Shown piece after piece: positions 1-11,000 of a DNA stretch of 64,000 nucleotides. The notes below the pieces were generated by a model that had not been told where the DNA came from, did no database searches, and saw only the letters and a list, made by a program, of their open reading frames with translations. Origin of the DNA: Isoptericola peretonis (GTDB lineage: Bacteria; Actinomycetota; Actinomycetes; Actinomycetales; Cellulomonadaceae). Position 1 is the first letter of the stretch; the number at the start of each line of letters is the position of its first letter. Position numbers and translations under genes: made by a program. Location of the stretch: assembly GCA_023241745.1 (NCBI GenBank), contig JALQCY010000001.1:186001-250000 (forward strand), given 5' to 3'.

Positions 1-1
1 C

Positions 2-544
2 TTCCTCACCGGCGGGCGCACGGGCGAGGGCTTCTACGAGGTGCGCAACGGGATCGAGCCGTGCGTCGCGCGCGCCAAGGCCTACGCCCCGTACGCCGAC
101 CTCATCTGGATGGAGACCGGCACCCCGGACCTCGAGCTCGCGCGCACGTTCGCCGAGGCCGTCAAGGCCGAGCACCCGGACCAGATGCTGGCGTACAACT
201 GCTCGCCGTCGTTCAACTGGAAGAAGCACCTGGACGACGACACGATCGCGAAGTTCCAGCGCGAGCTCGGCGCGATGGGCTTCACGTTCCAGTTCATCAC
301 CCTCGCCGGGTTCCACGCCCTGAACTACTCGATGTTCGACCTCGCCCACGGCTACGCCCGGGAGCAGATGTCCGCGTACGTGCGGCTGCAGGAGGCCGAG
401 TTCGCCGCCGAGGAGCGCGGCTACACCGCCACGAAGCACCAGCGCGAGGTCGGCACCGGCTACTTCGACCGCGTCTCGACGGCGCTCAACCCCGACGCCG
501 CCACCCTCGCGCTCGCCGGCTCCACCGAGGCCGCGCAGTTCTGA
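2..544 (+). CDS. aceA: Isocitrate lyase, C-terminal part (5' end outside window)
   Basis: This is the C-terminal 180 or so residues of isocitrate lyase, which splits isocitrate into glyoxylate and succinate in the glyoxylate shunt. The frame is open to the window edge and reads [20 protein letters not shown] and then [16 protein letters not shown], both typical of the AceA C-terminal half. The tail ends in the TEAAQF form that is common in actinobacterial AceA. It lies 56 nt before malate synthase on the same strand, so the two shunt enzymes are probably cotranscribed. The catalytic KKCGH region lies upstream of the window and cannot be checked. Confidence 0.95.
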   Translation, partial: FLTGGRTGEGFYEVRNGIEPCVARAKAYAPYADLIWMETGTPDLELARTFAEAVKAEHPDQMLAYNCSPSFNWKKHLDDDTIAKFQRELGAMGFTFQFITLAGFHALNYSMFDLAHGYAREQMSAYVRLQEAEFAAEERGYTATKHQREVGTGYFDRVSTALNPDAATLALAGSTEAAQF

Positions 545-600
545 GCCGCCCACCGGCCGCTCCCCCACCCAGCCCAGCCCCGATCGACCGGAGGCACGCC

Positions 601-2322
601 ATGACCACGCTCGCTCCCCCGACCACCAGCCCCTCCACGGCGACCCCGCTCGCCGACACCGCAGCCGACCCGCTCGTCTGGGGCGGGACGTCGCTCGCGG
701 AGGGCCACGTCAGCGTCAGCGCCCCGCTGGGGCCGCGCGACGAGGAGATCCTCACCCCGGAGGCGCTGGCGTTCCTGGCGATGCTGCACGACCGGTTCGC
801 CGACGACCGCACCGCCCTGCTGCTGGAGCGGCAGCGCCGGATGCGGCGCATCGCGGACGGCGACGACCCGGACTTCCACCCGGCCACCCGGCCCGTGCGC
901 GACGACCCGTCCTGGCGGGTCGCCGGCGCGGCCGGGGCGCCGGGGCTGAGCGACCGCCGCGTCGAGATCACCGGCCCGACGGACCCCAAGATGACGATCA
1001 ACGCGCTCAACTCCGGGGCGCGGTGCTGGCTGGCCGACGCCGAGGACGCGCAGTCCCCGACGTGGCGCAACGTGGTGGAGGGCCAGCTGGCCCTCCACGA
1101 CGCGATCCGCGGCACGCTGACGTTCACCAACCCGGCCGGCAAGCGGTACGCCCTGCGCTCGACGGACCTCACCGAGCTGCCGACGATCGTCTTCCGGCCG
1201 CGCGGGTGGCACCTGTTCGAGTCGCACCTGGCGTACACGGGCCCGGACGGGAGCACGCAGCCGGCGTCGGGCACGCTGGTGGACTTCGGCCTGTACCTGT
1301 TCCACAACGCCCACGAGCTGGTCTCCCGCGGGCGGGGCCCGTACTTCTACCTGCCGAAGCTCGAGGGCTACCGCGAGGCGCGGCTGTGGAACGAGGTCTT
1401 CGAGGTGGCGCAGGACGCGCTCGGCATCCCGCGGGGCACCGTCCGCGCGACCGTGCTCATCGAGACGCTGCCCGCCGCGTTCGAGATGGAGGAGATCCTC
1501 TACGAGCTGCGCGACCACTGCGCCGGGCTCAACGCCGGGCGCTGGGACTACCTCTTCAGCGTCATCAAGTGCTTCCGCACGCGAGGGTCGTCGTACGTGC
1601 TGCCCGACCGGGGGCAGGTGACGATGACGGCGCCGTTCATGCGGGCGTACACGGAGCTGCTGGTCGCCACGTGCCACCGGCGCGGGGCGCACGCGATCGG
1701 CGGGATGAGCGCCTTCATCCCCGACCGCCGCTCCCCCGAGGTGACCGAGCGTGCCGTCGGGCAGGTGTGGGCCGACAAGACGCGCGAGGCCGCGGCCGGC
1801 TTCGACGGCACCTGGGTGGCGCACCCGGACCTGGTCGAGGTGGCGCGGGGCGCGTTCGACGAGGTGCTCGGCGAGCGGGAGCACCAGGTGGACCGGCTGC
1901 GCGACGACGTCGAGGTGGGGCAGGCGGAGCTGCTCGACGTCGCGTCGGCCCGGCGCTCGGGGGCGACCGTCACCGCGGCGGGCCTGCGGACCAACGTGTC
2001 CGTGGGCGTGCGGTACATCGAGTCGTGGTTGCGCGGGGTCGGCGCGGCCGCGATCGACCACCTCATGGAGGACGCGGCCACGGCCGAGATCTCCCGGTCG
2101 CAGGTGTGGCAGTGGGTGGCGTCCGGCACGACGACGGAGGACGGCCTGCCCGTCACCCGCGTGCGGTGCGAGGCCGTGCTGCGCGACGTGCTGCGCGGCC
2201 TGCCCCGGTCGTCGGACGACCGGTTCGACGACGCGGTCGCGCTGTTCCGCGAGGTGGCCCTCGGCGAGGAGTTCCCCCCGTTCCTCACCACCGGCGCCTA
2301 CGCCCGGTACCTCGCGGGCTGA
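601..2322 (+). CDS. aceB: Malate synthase A
   Basis: Malate synthase condenses glyoxylate with acetyl-CoA to malate and completes the glyoxylate shunt begun by the preceding aceA. The 573-aa product has the length of the A-form enzyme. It contains MTINALNSGARCWLADAEDA, the family signature RDHCAGLNAGRWDYLFS, and the C-terminal KTREAAAGFDGTWVAHPDL block around the catalytic acid. The frame is open upstream through aceA, but ATG at 601 follows CGGAGG at a sensible distance and starts about 30 residues before the conserved core. A GC-rich hairpin follows the stop codon. Confidence 0.97.
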   Translation: MTTLAPPTTSPSTATPLADTAADPLVWGGTSLAEGHVSVSAPLGPRDEEILTPEALAFLAMLHDRFADDRTALLLERQRRMRRIADGDDPDFHPATRPVRDDPSWRVAGAAGAPGLSDRRVEITGPTDPKMTINALNSGARCWLADAEDAQSPTWRNVVEGQLALHDAIRGTLTFTNPAGKRYALRSTDLTELPTIVFRPRGWHLFESHLAYTGPDGSTQPASGTLVDFGLYLFHNAHELVSRGRGPYFYLPKLEGYREARLWNEVFEVAQDALGIPRGTVRATVLIETLPAAFEMEEILYELRDHCAGLNAGRWDYLFSVIKCFRTRGSSYVLPDRGQVTMTAPFMRAYTELLVATCHRRGAHAIGGMSAFIPDRRSPEVTERAVGQVWADKTREAAAGFDGTWVAHPDLVEVARGAFDEVLGEREHQVDRLRDDVEVGQAELLDVASARRSGATVTAAGLRTNVSVGVRYIESWLRGVGAAAIDHLMEDAATAEISRSQVWQWVASGTTTEDGLPVTRVRCEAVLRDVLRGLPRSSDDRFDDAVALFREVALGEEFPPFLTTGAYARYLAG

Positions 2323-2330
2323 GCAGCAAC

Positions 2331-2374
2331 CGCGCCCGCCCGTCGCCTGTGGACAACGCCGGCGGGCGGGCGCG
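2331..2374 (+). terminator. Hairpin after aceB
   Basis: Perfect 12-bp arms at 2331-2342 and 2363-2374 enclose a 20-nt loop directly after the aceB stop. There is no T tract, as is usual for terminators in very GC-rich actinobacteria. It probably ends the aceA-aceB transcript. Confidence 0.6.
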
Positions 2375-2397
2375 CCGTTGCGGCAGGGTGACGACGC

Positions 2398-2820
2398 ATG
2401 GACACCACCACCCCGTTCCGCCCGGGCGACGAGGTCGCCGACGACGCCGAGCTCCTGGAGCTCGCCCACTTCCTCGCCGGGGGCACGTCCCCGCGGCGGC
2501 GCACCCTCACCGTCACGTGGCTCGACGCCGACGACCGGCTCGTCGGCCTCGCCCTGCCGATCGACGACGTGCCCGTCCGCCCCGATGCCGTCGCGCTCGC
2601 CGGCCTGGGCACCGTGCTGCGCAGCGTGGTCGACGACGAGGCCCCGGGAGGCTGCGCCGTCGTCGTCCTCGAGCGCCCGGGCGACGCGACCCTCACCGCC
2701 GACGACCGCGCCTGGAACCGCGACCTGCGCGCGCAGGCCGACGCCCAGGGCGTCCGCCTGCGCGGCTTCTTCGTCGCCGCCGGCGGCCAGGTGCGGCCGC
2801 TGGCGCTCGACGACGCCTGA
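2398..2820 (+). CDS. Hypothetical protein, 140 aa
   Basis: I do not recognise a named family. The product is acidic, has no membrane segment or signal peptide, and shows an alternating strand/helix pattern (for example RRRTLTVTWLDADDRLVGLA and CAVVVLERPGDATLTADDRA) like small actinobacterial housekeeping-type proteins of unknown function. Codon use matches its neighbours, and the frame is the only long one with third-position GC bias here. It follows the aceB hairpin by 23 nt, so it likely has its own promoter. It ends 45 nt before the convergent glycosyltransferase gene. Confidence 0.7.
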   Translation: MDTTTPFRPGDEVADDAELLELAHFLAGGTSPRRRTLTVTWLDADDRLVGLALPIDDVPVRPDAVALAGLGTVLRSVVDDEAPGGCAVVVLERPGDATLTADDRAWNRDLRAQADAQGVRLRGFFVAAGGQVRPLALDDA

Positions 2821-2865
2821 CGTCCCGGTGCTCCGCAGGCGCCCCCGTGCAGCGCGACCGTCCGG

Positions 2866-4032
<1,167 letters not shown>

Positions 4033-4038
4033 CCTTCG

Positions 4039-4044
4039 AGAGTA
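4039..4044 (-). promoter_or_regulatory. -10 box, leaderless start of glycosyltransferase
   Basis: On the minus strand TACTCT ends 6 nt before the ATG at 4032, matching TANNNT. This spacing places the transcript start at or next to the start codon. Confidence 0.5.
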
Positions 4045-4097
4045 GGTCGCTCCTGCCCTGCGGAGAGGGCGAAAACCGAGGTCCGGACCGGGACCGG

Positions 4098-6824
4098 TCA
4101 GCCGCCCTCGTCCGTCAGGGCCGCCGCCAGCGCCTCGCGGGTGTGGATCCCGAGCTTGAGGTACACCTTGCGCAGGTGGTACTCCACGGTCTTGGGCGAC
4201 AGGAACAGGGCGGCCGCCGCCTCCCGGGTGGTGTGCCCGTCGGCCAGCAGCAGCCCCACCTGGAGCTCCTGCGGCGTCAGCTCCGCGCGCCAGCCGGCGC
4301 TGGAGCGCCGCACGACCTCCCCGGTGGCGGTGAGCTCCGACGCGGCCCGGTCGGCCCAGCGCGCGGCACCGAGGCGCTCGAACGTCGTGAGCGCCTCGCG
4401 CAGCCGCACCCGCGCGTCGACGCGCCGGCCGGCACGGCGCAGCCGCTCCCCGGCCGCGAGCTGCGTGCGGGCGGACTCGAACACGTCGGGCGTCCGGTCG
4501 TGCAGGTCGAGGGCCGCGCCGAACGCCTCGTCCAGCTCGGTGTCGGGCCCGACGAGCGCTCTGGCGCGGCAGGCCCGCGCCCGCGCCCAGGGGCGGCCCT
4601 TGGCGTCGGCCGCGGCCACGTACGGCGCCACGCGGCGGCGCGCCCCCGCCGGGTCGCCGGTGCGCAGCAGCGCCTCGGCGAGCTCGGGGACGGGCGCCAG
4701 GTCGACGTCCTCCATCCCGTGCCTCGCCAGCAGCTCCTCCACCCCGGTGAGCTCCGCCGCCGCGGCCGCGACCTCCCCGCGCGAGAGGGCGAGGTCGCCC
4801 AGCGCGAAGTGCACCCAGACCTCCAGGAGGTGCATGTCCCCGTCGCGGCACAGCACCAGCGCCTCGCGCGCGTCGGCCTGGCACCGTGCGGCGTCGCCCT
4901 GCCGGGCGGCGTGCCAGCAGCGCCCGGCCAGCGCCGCCGCGAGCGGGGCGAGCTGCCCGGTCTCGCGGGCGATGTCGACGGCGAGCGAGTACTCCGCCGT
5001 GGCGCGGTCCCACGCGTCGCCCGCCGCGTGGCCGCGCGCCAGGAGGAACAGCAGCACGGGCAGCTCCGCGGTCGTCGCGACGCCGCGCACCTCGGGGACG
5101 CGCCGCCCGAGGGTGGTCCCGTCCGACACGTCCCGCAGGTACAGGGGCACGAGCATGAGCCACTGCCACCACCGCGGGTCGGAGGCGAGCCGGTCGTCCG
5201 ACTCGAGGATCGGCACGGCCGCCTCGATCTCGGCGGTCCCGCCCCGACCCGCGAGGGTCCGCGCGATGCCGCACCCGACCAGCGCCAGGGCACGCGCCTC
5301 GGCCGTCGTGACCGACGGCAGGAGCGACTCGAGGTCGTCGGCGAGCTCGAGGGAGGTCGCCGTGGCGCCCAGGAAGAACGACGTCAGCGCCGCGTCCGCC
5401 AGCAGGCGCACCCGGTCGTCGGGGGCCGGCGTGTCCCCGGCGAGGCGGCGCAGCATGGCGACCGACTCGCCCAGCGCCCCGGTGCGGGACGCGACGGCGG
5501 CACGCAGCTCGAGCGCCGGGCGCGCGACGGCGGGCGACGGCCGCCGGTCCGCCAGGTCGTCGAGCAGCCGCACCGCCCGCCGGGCGTCCCCCGCGGCCCA
5601 GGCGGTGCGCGCGGCCTGGAGCAGCCTGTCGGCACGGTCCTCCGCGGACGGGGTGAGCGCGGCCGCCCGCTGGTACGCCGTCGACGCGACCGCGTACCCG
5701 GCGCGTGCGACGGCCCGCTCGGCCGCGGCGGCGAGCTGCGCGGCGACCCCGGCGTCCGGTTTCCAGACCGCCTCCGACAGGTGCCAGGCGCGGCGGTCGT
5801 CGTCCCCCGGCGGCAGGACGTCCGCGACGGCGCGGTGCACGACGCGCCGCCGGCCGGCGGGCGTCCCGGAGTAGACGACCGACCGCAGCAGCGGGTGCCG
5901 GAACGCGATGCCGCCCGCCGCCGACACGACCAGCCCCGCGTCCTCCGCCGCGCCCAGCGCGGCGGGGTCGAGCCCCAGCACGGTCGCCGCCCCGGCCGTC
6001 ACGGCCGTGTCGCCGCCGGCGACCGCCGCGACGACGAGCACCTCCTGGGTCTCGGCCGGCAGCCGCCGCACGCGGCGGGCGAAGGCGCGGGTGATCGTCT
6101 CGGGGACGGTCGACGGCATGCCGGGCACCTGGGGCCAGAGCGGGTCGGGCTGCGTCGCGAGCTCGATCAGCGCCAGCGGGTTCCCGGCCGCGCGGTCGTA
6201 GAGCTCGGCGAACCGGTCCGGCGACACCGGTGCCCCGACCGCGCGCTCCACCAGCGCGCGGGCCGGGGCCTCGGTGAGCCCGGCGAGGACGATCGCCTGC
6301 AGGCCGTCGAGCACCGTGCCGATCTCCGGGGTGCGGGCGGCGAGCAGCATCGCCACCCGGTCGGCCGACAGCCGGCGCGCCGCGAAGAGCAGGGCCTGGG
6401 TCGAGGGGGCGTCGAGGTCGTGCACGTCGTCCAGCAGCACGGCGACGGGGCCCTGCTCCGCGAGCCGCGTCAGCATCCCGAACGTCGCGGCGCCGACCGC
6501 GAGCCGGTCGTCGGTGCCGGGGTCGCCGACCGCGAGCGCCGCGGCGAGCGCGTCCGCCTGGCGGGGCGGCAGCCCGTCGAGCAGGTCGAGGTGGTGCGCG
6601 AAGAGCTGGGACAGGCCCGCGAACGCGAGCCCCGCCTCGGCGGGGGTGCCGGTCGCGCGCAGCACCCGCACGGACGGGTCGAGGCCCGCCGCCGTGTGCT
6701 CGAGCAGCGCGCTCTTGCCGGCGCCCGGTTCCCCGAGGACGGCGAGGCGGGCAGCCTCCCCGAGCCGGGCACCCGCCAGCAGCCGGTCGATCGTCGCGAC
6801 CTCGGCGTCGCGCCCCAGGAGCAC
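4098..6824 (-). CDS. LuxR-family LAL regulator with N-terminal AAA ATPase
   Basis: A 908-aa large ATP-binding LuxR regulator (LAL/MalT type). Residues 1-170 form the STAND-type ATPase with Walker A GEPGAGKS at 31-38 and a Walker B-like VAVLLDDVHDLD. The centre is a long array of helical TPR-like repeats, and the last 60 residues are a LuxR HTH (LTPQELQVGLLLADGHTTRE then LSPKTVEYHLRKVYLKLGIH). It lies between the glycosyltransferase on the same strand and a divergent methyltransferase, which are the likely targets. The GTG start is 6 nt from a TAGACT box, so the mRNA is probably leaderless. The inducing ligand cannot be read from sequence. Confidence 0.93.
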   Translation of the reverse strand: MLLGRDAEVATIDRLLAGARLGEAARLAVLGEPGAGKSALLEHTAAGLDPSVRVLRATGTPAEAGLAFAGLSQLFAHHLDLLDGLPPRQADALAAALAVGDPGTDDRLAVGAATFGMLTRLAEQGPVAVLLDDVHDLDAPSTQALLFAARRLSADRVAMLLAARTPEIGTVLDGLQAIVLAGLTEAPARALVERAVGAPVSPDRFAELYDRAAGNPLALIELATQPDPLWPQVPGMPSTVPETITRAFARRVRRLPAETQEVLVVAAVAGGDTAVTAGAATVLGLDPAALGAAEDAGLVVSAAGGIAFRHPLLRSVVYSGTPAGRRRVVHRAVADVLPPGDDDRRAWHLSEAVWKPDAGVAAQLAAAAERAVARAGYAVASTAYQRAAALTPSAEDRADRLLQAARTAWAAGDARRAVRLLDDLADRRPSPAVARPALELRAAVASRTGALGESVAMLRRLAGDTPAPDDRVRLLADAALTSFFLGATATSLELADDLESLLPSVTTAEARALALVGCGIARTLAGRGGTAEIEAAVPILESDDRLASDPRWWQWLMLVPLYLRDVSDGTTLGRRVPEVRGVATTAELPVLLFLLARGHAAGDAWDRATAEYSLAVDIARETGQLAPLAAALAGRCWHAARQGDAARCQADAREALVLCRDGDMHLLEVWVHFALGDLALSRGEVAAAAAELTGVEELLARHGMEDVDLAPVPELAEALLRTGDPAGARRRVAPYVAAADAKGRPWARARACRARALVGPDTELDEAFGAALDLHDRTPDVFESARTQLAAGERLRRAGRRVDARVRLREALTTFERLGAARWADRAASELTATGEVVRRSSAGWRAELTPQELQVGLLLADGHTTREAAAALFLSPKTVEYHLRKVYLKLGIHTREALAAALTDEGG

Positions 6825-6830
6825 CTCTCG

Positions 6831-6836
6831 AGTCTA
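6831..6836 (-). promoter_or_regulatory. -10 box, leaderless start of LAL regulator
   Basis: On the minus strand TAGACT ends 6 nt before the GTG at 6824, in the same arrangement as at several other genes of this window. Confidence 0.5.
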
Positions 6837-6950
6837 GGCAGCGCGGCACGACCAGGTGGGGCCCCTGACGCGAAGTCACCCGGTGCGTCCGTAGCGTCGC
6901 CAGCAGGGCACTGCCGGCACCCCGCCGACACCCGGCGGACGGAGAGAACG

Positions 6951-8024
6951 ATGACCGACACCCAGGCACCGATCGACACCGACGCGCTGATGGCGTTCGT
7001 GTTCCGCGCGGTCGAGGAGGCCGGCGCCACCCTCAACGCGGCGCTCGTCGTCATGGGCGACAAGCTCGGGTACTACCGGGACCTCGCGGCGCACGGGCCG
7101 AGCACCCCGGCGGAGCTCGCCGCCCGCACCGGCACCGGCGAGCCGTACGCCCGCGAGTGGCTGAACGCCCAGGCCGCCGGCTCGTACGTGACCTACGACC
7201 CGGCGTCGGGTCGCTACACGCTGCCGCCCGAGCAGGCCGTCGCGCTCACCGTGGAGGACAGCCCCGCCTTCCTGCCCGGCCTGTTCCAGATCGCGCTCGG
7301 CACGGTGCACGACATGGGCCACATCCTCGACGCCGCGCGCGACGGCACCGGCTTCGGCTGGCACGAGCACGGCGCCGACGTGCACGTCGGGTGCGAGCGG
7401 TTCTTCCGGCCCAGCTATCACGCGAACCTCGTCGGTACCTGGCTGCCCGCCCTCGACGGGACGGTGGACCGCCTGACGCAGGGGGCCGTGGTCGCGGACG
7501 TCGGCTGCGGCCACGGCTCGTCGACCGTGCTCATGGCGGAGGCGTTCCCGGAGTCGACCTTCGTCGGCTACGACTACCACGAGGGGTCCGTCCGGACCGC
7601 CCGGGAGCGTGCGGAGGCCGCGGGCGTGGGCGACCGCGTGCGGTTCGAGGTCGCCTCCGCGCAGGACTTCCCCGGCGCCGGCTTCGACCTCGTGACGATG
7701 TTCGACTCCCTGCACGACATGGGCGACCCCGTCGGCGCGGCCCGGCACGTGCGCGACGCCCTCGCCGACGACGGCACCTGGATGATCGTCGAGCCCATGG
7801 CCGGCGACCGGGTGGAGGACAACCTCAACCCGGTGGGCCGCGCCTACTACGGCTTCTCCACCCTGCTCTGCACGCCCACGTCGCTCGCCCAGGACGTCGG
7901 CCTCGCGCTCGGCACGCAGGCCGGGCCCGCGCGCATCCACGACGTCGTCACCGCCGGCGGGCTCACCCGGTTCCGTGAGGTGGCGCGGACGCCGTTCAAC
8001 CTGGTCTTCGAGGCGCGGCGGTGA
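6951..8024 (+). CDS. SAM-dependent methyltransferase (Rv2258c-like)
   Basis: A 357-aa class I methyltransferase. The N-terminal 90 residues look like a winged-helix dimerisation domain (NAALVVMGDKLGYYRDLAAH, STPAELAARTGTGEPYAREW), as in Rv2258c and O-methyltransferases. Motif I is VVADVGCGHGSSTVLMAEAF at about residue 181, followed by FVGYDYHEGSV (motif II) and a motif IV-like FDLVTMFDSLHDMGDP. ATG at 6951 has GGAGAG upstream. It is divergent from the LAL regulator with 126 nt between them and stops 3 nt before the convergent hsdR stop. The substrate is unknown. Confidence 0.9.
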   Translation: MTDTQAPIDTDALMAFVFRAVEEAGATLNAALVVMGDKLGYYRDLAAHGPSTPAELAARTGTGEPYAREWLNAQAAGSYVTYDPASGRYTLPPEQAVALTVEDSPAFLPGLFQIALGTVHDMGHILDAARDGTGFGWHEHGADVHVGCERFFRPSYHANLVGTWLPALDGTVDRLTQGAVVADVGCGHGSSTVLMAEAFPESTFVGYDYHEGSVRTARERAEAAGVGDRVRFEVASAQDFPGAGFDLVTMFDSLHDMGDPVGAARHVRDALADDGTWMIVEPMAGDRVEDNLNPVGRAYYGFSTLLCTPTSLAQDVGLALGTQAGPARIHDVVTAGGLTRFREVARTPFNLVFEARR

Positions 8025-8027
8025 CGG

Positions 8028-11000
8028 TCACGCCGCATACCGCGGCGCCATCGCCTCCATCTGGGCCATGACGAGGCGGATCGCCTCGGGCTGCTGGTCC
8101 GGCGGGTACCTGTGCTTGATCAGCAGCCGCTTGATCGACGAGCGCAGCTTGGCCTTGACGTCGTCGCGCACGGTCCAGTCGGTCTTCACGTCCCGACGCA
8201 GGACCGCGATCAGGTCTCGGGCGATCTCGGCCAGCTTGTCGTCCCCCTGGAGCAGTGCCGCCGACTCGTTCTGCGCGACTGCGTCGTAGAGCGCCAGCTC
8301 GTCGTGGCCGAGCGGTGGGTCGAACCGTTCTCCACGCTTCGACTCCGCGACGACGTCGCGGGCCATCTCGACGAGGGCCGCGATCACCTCGGCCGAGGTG
8401 AGGTTGGCGTTCGTGTACTTGAGCATGAGCTGGGACAGACGTTCCGAGAAGGCCTCTCGTCGCACGAGGTTGCCCGCGGTGGCGGTGCGCGCCTCCGCGG
8501 TCACGAGTGCGCGGAGAGCCTCGATCGTGATCTGCGGGTGTGGGGCATCCTGCGCCTTCGCAAGGAAGTCCGCGTCGAGCTGGTCGAGGCGCGGGCTCTC
8601 TAGCCCGGCCGCGCCGTAGACGTCCACGACGTCACGCGCGTCGACCGAGGTGGCCGTGAGCTGGTTGAGGAGGCGCTGGACGTCCTCGGGGATGGGCTGG
8701 CCGCTCGCCTGCCGCTCCTCGGCGTCGAGCTTGCCCATCCAGACCCGCACCTCCTCGTAGAAGCGCGCCTCGTCGGCGAGGTCGGCGAGCGACTCGTGCC
8801 GGCCAGAGGCGGACCACGCCCGGGAGAGCGCCTGCGCACGACGGCGGTACGCGTCGCCGACGGGCTCCGCGTCGGAGTCCGCGGGCGCCCGGTTCTGCGG
8901 CGTGCGCGGGTTCCGGAGCCAGCTCACGACGTCGAGCACCACGCCGATGTACTCGCGGCCGCCCGCGCCCACCTCGCGCAGACGCGCCCGCCACCCGGTG
9001 GGCTCGACCAGCTCCCGGAGCACCAGGACGAGACCGCGGGTGGCTTCGGCCACCTCGTCGAGCGGTGTCCCCACCGGCTTCTCGGCCTGGTCCCGGACCG
9101 TGTACTGCGCGAGCGCTGCCGCGAGGTTCTCCGCGACGGGCGCGTAGGCGACGAGCACGCCGGCGTCCTTGCCACGGAACGTCCGGTTCACGCGCGCGAG
9201 CGTCTGCATCAGCAGCGCTCCGCGCAGCGGACGGTCGAGGTAGAGCGTGTGCAGGGGCGGAGCGTCGAATCCGGTCAGGAGCATGTCCTTGACGATGACG
9301 ATCTCGAGCTCGTCGCCGGGGTCCTTGAGCCGGTTCTTGATCAGCGTGTTCTCCCCGTCGCGCCGCACGTGGTCGGCGATCGGCGGCTGGTCCCCCGCGT
9401 CGCCCGAGTACACGACCTTGACGCGGCCGCGCGTGACGTCGTCGGAGTGCCAGTCGGGCCGTAGCGCGACGATCTGCTCGTACAGCCGGGCGCAGATCTC
9501 CCTGGTCCCCGCGACCACGAGCGCCTTGCCTGGCGCGCCGCCGCCGACACCCTGTCCGACGGCCGACGCCGGGCGCACGAGCTCGGCCACGGCGTCCCGC
9601 CGGGCCTCCCAGTGATCCACAAGGTCATGGGCCAAGGTCTTGAGCCTGGCCGGCGCGCCGTAGACCGCGTTGACCACGGCCACCGACCTTTCGATCCGTG
9701 CGCGTTCGGCGTCGTCCAGACCTGCGGTCGCCTCGTCCGCCGCGGTGTCGATCGCGGTGGGGTCGACGTCGGCGGGGAAGCCCACCTTGACCAGTCGCGA
9801 CTCGAAGTACACCGGGACGGTGGCTCCGTCGGCGACCGCGCGCGTGAGGTCGTACACGTCGATGACGTCGCCGAACACGGCCTCCGTGTCCCGCTCCCCC
9901 GTGACCGGCGTCCCGGTGAAGGCGATGAGCGTCGCATTCGGCAGCGCGTTCTTGAGGTGCCAGGCGTAGCCGTCGAGGTCGTCGTAGTGGCTGCGGTGCG
10001 CCTCGTCGACGACGAGGACGATGTTGCGCCGCTCGGACAGGACGGGGTGCTTGCGGCCGGCGCGCTTCTCCTCGGCGGTGAGCCCGAACTTCTGCAGCGT
10101 CGTGAAGTAGATGCCGCCCGTGGTGCGGTTCGCGAGCTCGCTGCGCAACTCGCTGCGACGGGAGACCTGGCGCGGCTGCTCGGCGAGCAACTGGGACCGG
10201 GCGAAGGTCTGGAACAGCTGGTCGTCCAGGTCGGTGCGGTCGGTGATGACGACGATCGTCGGGTTCTCGAGCGCCGGGTGGCGGGCGATCGCCGCCGCGT
10301 ACAGCTCCATCTCCATCGACTTGCCGGAGCCTTGCGTGTGCCAGACCACGCCCGCGCGGCCGTCGCCGCGCACCGCGTCGGCGGTCGCTGCGACCGCCTT
10401 GGTAACGGCGAAGTACTGGTGCGGCTTCGCGACCCGCTTGTGCAGACCGTCCTCATCGGCGTCGAAGGCGACGAAGCCTCGCAGCAGCTGGCCGAAACGC
10501 TCGGGGTTGAAGAGCCCGTCGAGGGTGACCTGCAGCGGCGTGCGCGCCTCGAGCTCGCCGAGAAGACCGTCGTCGTGCACCAGGTGCAACGAGCGGTCTC
10601 CCTCGGGCCGGCCGTCCGGCCCCACCACGCGACCGTCGTCGTCCACGTTCCACGGCGCATAGTGGTTGAGCGGCGTGAACGGCGTCCCGTACTTGGCCAC
10701 GACGCCGTCGCTGATCACGGTGAGCACGCAGAAGCGGAACGTCATCGGCAGCTCCCGCAGATAGGTGCCCAGCTGGGCGTGGGCCGCGGAGATGTCGGCG
10801 TGCGGGGAGCCCGCGTTCTTCAGCTCGACGATCACCACAGGCATGCCGTTGAGGTAGAGGACCACGTCGAAGCGTCGCTCGACGTCGCCGTCCACGACCC
10901 TGACCTGGTTGACGACGAGCCACTCGTTCTCGTGCTCGTGCGCGGAGACCAGCCTGACGGTCGCCGTCTGCTCCCGGCCGTCGTCGACGTAGCCGATGCG

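Noticed and set aside
460..2469. 669-aa minus-strand open frame across aceB
   Set aside because: It is antisense to a clearly conserved malate synthase and is Arg/Gly/Pro-rich with no family features; long antisense frames are expected at this GC content.
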